Source of the DNA: Adiantum capillus-veneris
Lineage: Eukaryota > Streptophyta > Polypodiopsida > Polypodiales > Pteridaceae
Direction: 5' to 3'
Length of the DNA: 64,000 nt
Assembly (NCBI GenBank): GCA_014529385.2
Contig: CM043963.1
Location: 106,855,912-106,919,911 of the forward strand
The notes under the pieces were generated by a model, which saw only the letters and a program-made list of their open reading frames with translations, was not told where the DNA came from and made no database searches. The position numbers and the translations under genes were made by a program. Below are positions 60,376 through 64,000 of this stretch, piece after piece. Positions within the stretch are counted from its first letter, which is position 1. Each line of letters opens with the position of its first letter.

Positions 60376-61410
60376 ATCGCCCTGCACTATCGCCCTGCAC
60401 TAAGCTCAAGAGGCACTTTGTGCTTCTTCTGTGAGTGTGTGTTAGGAAGGAAGAGGAAGAAGAAGAAGTTATTTTCTGCGAGTTTTTATTTCCTGCATAA
60501 TCTCTGTTTTTTGTCAATGCCTTCTTGCACATAATATTTTGCACAGTTAGTAGTTAGTGTGTTAGTAGTGAATGAGTGTTTTCTGTCAATGTCTGCTTGC
60601 ACACAGTCTTTACACAGTTAGTAGATAGCTTGTTTTCTGCCAATGTCTATTTACACAGTTTTTTTATTTTGCAGAATTAGTAGTTAGTGTGTTAGCTAGT
60701 GAATGAGTAAACAATACAGAGTAGGTAGATTCACTGTTCACTGTCAGTTATTTAGTAGTTAGCAGAGTAGTTAAGCTTAGTTATAGCAGAGTAGTTAGCT
60801 GTAGAAGAGATAAGGTTAGGTTAGTGAGCAGAGTAGGCAAAAAGTTTTGTGTGTGTGATCCAAAAAGGCCATTGAAACTGCCGTGCGACGATTGCCCAAA
60901 AAAATAAAAATAAAAATAAATAAATAAAAAAATAAAAAAATAAAATAAAAACCGAAAATGTTTAAGCGTGAGGCGTGAGTGTGTTCTACGAAAATTTTAG
61001 AGCCCAAGCCCAAGCCCAGGCCTAGGTCTCAGTCCTCAGTTTTATGATATATACTAGACTCACTCTTATATATATACCCTACCTCCACAAGAGGGAATGA
61101 GGGCATGTGGAACAAGTTCCTCAAGTCCTCCACCATCCCCTTCACACTCACCCTTTGGACTTACTAATTCTAGCCCTCTCCCACCTAGGAAAAGACTAAT
61201 TTTAAGATTTCGAGGGCTGTACATAACCGAATTGGGGGCTGTAAAGCACGGCACATCCCTCTAGACAAAACACTTGTTTTGAGCTATCGCACGTCATATT
61301 CTGTGGCTCGATTAAAAAAAGGGATAAAAAATACAAAAAATTTGGATTGCAAACACCTAAAAAACTAGCGGCCTCCACAGGCACTCACCAACACCTCTAG
61401 AGTGTCGAGG
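60376..61410 (+). other. Untranslated leader of the gypsy element
   Basis: Non-coding. Includes repeated TTAGTAGTTAGTGTGTTAG-like segments (60545-60760) and an A/T-only tract at 60899-60952. Confidence 0.55.
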
Positions 61411-61414
61411 TCAC

Positions 61415-63883
61415 ATGCACCTATGCTCTGGTCGTCTATTAGAGGACGAGCATATCGAGAGTGTCTCTGCTTATGTGGGCACTCATTATTCCTCTACCTT
61501 AGGCTCTAGGCCCTCAGCGGGAACCCAAGGTAGTACCACTCAGGACCCGCATATAGCGTCTAGTGACTACAACGTCAGGGAGGGTTACCCAATGCCTAAT
61601 CCTGATAGCTCAAGCCAAGACATGCATGCCATGTGCCCATGATTCAGGCCGAGCGTGCTTAGTTGAAGGAAACCTTTAGTAGAGCCACTCGCTCCGAACA
61701 TGGAGCTAACAAGGTAAATAAGGGGGGTGGGGAAGTAAATTCGCCATTCATGACCAACGTAGACCCTATGTCCTTAGAGAATGTGCACGTGAATACTCCA
61801 TTCACTGCACCCCCTGACTCTTCAGTGCTATTTCCCTCCGAGGTTATATTACTTGATGGTAGAAGCCTTGTCGAAGTGCAAGAGGTTGAGCGATATATCA
61901 TTGAGGCTAGGGAAAAGAAAATTGAGAGCTTACGCAAGGCAGAGCAATGAAGAGAGTTAAAAGCGAAAGCTCCTATGTCAATATCCTTCCTAGGAGAGAA
62001 ATCGAGTTCTCTGAATTAGCGACCACTAAGGGTCAACCCATAGAGAGCCACATTGCATCTAGTTCAAAGGACACCCCTAGCACCTCAAGCCTAGATGGAG
62101 CGTTCCCAAATGAAAACTGGGAGTACGAACTACAAACGGAAACTCAAACTGACCTATACACAGGTCACACCTATCACGTGGGTTGGTTAGATGTCCTACA
62201 ATCCACAACGGGTGCTACTAGTCTGGAGGATCAACAACAAAGAGTTTGTGAGGTCATCCATAGGGTTATTGAGCTAGAGAGACAGAACAAGAGGATCCAC
62301 TTGCGTTCAAAGGGTCTCATGGGATTCTTCGATACAGGAAAGGCTAAACAACTGACCTTATTGCAAATGGACACTCCCTCACTAAGTCCGATGGATCCTC
62401 CATATGTTGTTTCGCCAGGGGTCTCAGTGAAATTTGAGCCCATAAGTGATAGCTTTACTTTTCCAAGTCTAGCTCATCTTTCTCTTGATGACACCACGGC
62501 TACCATGCCAACCCCAATGATGGGTATGCCAAGAAACATGCCATGGACCTCATTTGTTAGTAAAGCACCGCTACACGGTAGCTCAATGTCGACAACAGCC
62601 CCTACAAGTGTGTATCAATCCTATGCACCTATGGGTCCTTGCACTCATGTAGCCTCTACCCCTCCCATTGTTTCAACAACCTATGATTCACAACCACAAC
62701 ACCCAAGCTCTTATTTCCATGGGACCATACCGGCTAGCATTAGCATGTCACATCCGACGTCTGCTATGCCTAGGGCCACACATATGAACTTTGGGCTGCC
62801 ACATGGCACAACACCGTATCAAATGTGGACCCCAAGGGCTTCCTATGCGCCAAGACCAATGCCAATACCTACTCCACATGTAGTCTCTGGAGCGCCTTCA
62901 CCCATAGTGCCTGCTCACTTAGGTGACTTGACAATATTTGCTCAAGCTATCAGTTGATCTATTGCTGAGAATATACGTAACACGTCTGATAGAGAGCCTA
63001 GAAGTAAGGTAGTACAAATAGCCAAGCTCACACAAAAATTTAGTGGAGACGGGGATGCGAGAAAGCATATCGAAGTGTTTGAACAAATAAGCGATTCGAT
63101 AGGAGAACACAATGACTTGCATAAGAGTAATGCTTTAAGCCTAACCTTAAGTGGGAAGGCTGGAGATTGGTATAGAACCCTAAGGGTGGAAGAAAAAACA
63201 ATTTATCCTACTCTTAGAAAATTGTTCTTGAAAGAATACATACGAGAGGGAGTGCTTTGGGGTGTAGCCTCTCAACTCCAGAAAGCCCAACGAGATGAAG
63301 GAGAGTCAGTGAGAGACTTTATTAGTCGCTTGAAGCATTTGAATTCTCATTGTAATCCAAATGAGCGCTTCAATAATAATCAATTTCTTGATAGATTCAT
63401 AGGGGATTATGACATGAGGATATCTACAATGGCCTAATCATTAGAGGTATCACCACTTGGGAAGCAATCACTTCCAATGCGATCCAATTGGAGGATAATT
63501 TAATGATTCAAGGAGAAAGAGTGTTTGTTAAGCCTAAATCTATTAGCTTGCAAGCATCGGGGCATCAACCAATGACCCTAAAGCGTATTGCTAAGGAGCC
63601 AAACATATCTGAGATGACTTTAACAGATCTCACCAAGGCCATTCAAGAGAGTCTTAAAGACAATCGTTCTCCGCAAAACAATCATATGTATCCAAGAAGG
63701 GAGCAACAATGGTGCTCAGTATGCTATGGACCACATAGTACCAGTGAATGCCCTACTTTTAGAGTAAAATTCAATGGGAATTGCAATGCCTGTGGGAGGT
63801 ATGGTCATCAAGCTAAGGATTGCATAGTATTTAAGCGCGCGATAGCCATTAGACCAACCTTAGCATGGACAGACACACCTTGA
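61415..63883 (+). pseudogene. Ty3/gypsy gag, large, broken
   Basis: Four segments. 61415-61642 and 61663-61950 are open, poorly conserved N-terminal pieces. 61947-62957 is a 336-codon Ser/Thr/Pro-rich stretch (many PT, SMS, HP dipeptides). After an in-frame TGA at 62955 the same frame continues with AKLTQKFSGDGDARKHIEVF, SGKAGDWYRTL and GESVRDFISRLKHLNSHC, the retrotransposon gag capsid core, to 63437. A frameshift near 63435 leads to 63488-63883, which ends with two zinc knuckle-like motifs: CSVCYGPHSTSEC (one spacer residue short of CX2CX4HX4C) and CNACGRYGHQAKDC. The element continues past the window, so pol is not visible. Confidence 0.85.
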
Positions 63884-64000
63884 GTGCCTGCATTGATGCC
63901 GGCCCTACCTCTTGAATAAACGTCACAACACATGGTCCCTAGGGCCCAAAATGTTGCTCAAACAACACCCTTACCACCTCCAGTGCTAGGACCGCAACCA
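63884..64000 (+). other. Gypsy element continues to window end
   Basis: Proline-rich coding-like sequence with a stop at about 63884, presumably gag-protease linker. Too short to assign. Confidence 0.4.

Overview
This window is nuclear DNA of a plant with a large, retrotransposon-rich genome. Short GT-AG introns, plant-type Ty1/copia and Ty3/gypsy elements with tRNA-iMet or tRNA-Asp-like primer sites, LINE relics, a PLS-class pentatricopeptide (PPR) reading frame and very many GA/CT/CA microsatellites all point that way. The regular, repetitive PPR style and element density suggest a fern or another seed-free vascular plant. That placement is inference; no marker in the window settles it.

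Only one clearly intact host gene is present, at 1.57-7.08 kb (+). It encodes an inner centromere protein (INCENP, plant WYRD), the chromosomal-passenger scaffold that binds and activates Aurora kinase. Eight exons join in phase to about 1461 codons, ending in the IN-box. Three separate segments of the protein have been tandemly duplicated, one very recently. The last intron holds a near-perfect 148-nt foldback. A second host-type locus, a PPR gene at 47.0-49.35 kb (+), is broken by frameshifts and an internal deletion.

The rest is layered mobile DNA. 0-0.6 kb: a gypsy chromodomain remnant. 8.4-12.8 kb: tandem repeats, a copia tail, and the 3' end plus LTR of copia family B. 12.8-24.4 kb: a minus-strand copia (family A, LTR about 2 kb) whose RNase H region is tandemly duplicated and split by a nearly complete 5.2-kb minus-strand copia (family C) with a perfect ACACG target duplication. 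24.4-30 kb: no confident gene, a 210-bp tandem duplication and microsatellites. 29.99-35.46 kb: a full-length minus-strand copia (family B) with nearly identical 0.2-kb LTRs but several inactivating lesions. 36.9-42.7 kb: two minus-strand gypsy bodies separated by a plus-strand copia fragment. 44.8-46 kb: a minus-strand LINE relic. 50.0-53.6 kb: an array of three minus-strand LTRs around two short interiors. 54.0-57.4 kb: a minus-strand copia interrupted by a solo family-A LTR with a perfect CTTCT target duplication. 58.0-58.7 kb: microsatellites and a heptad-coding minisatellite. 58.9-59.8 kb: a LINE relic. 59.8-64 kb: the 5' LTR, primer site and gag of a plus-strand gypsy element that runs off the window.

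The genes do not form a pathway. The biological content is one chromosome-segregation gene, one decayed organelle-RNA gene and a readable stratigraphy of nested insertions. I found no clear novel multi-gene system.
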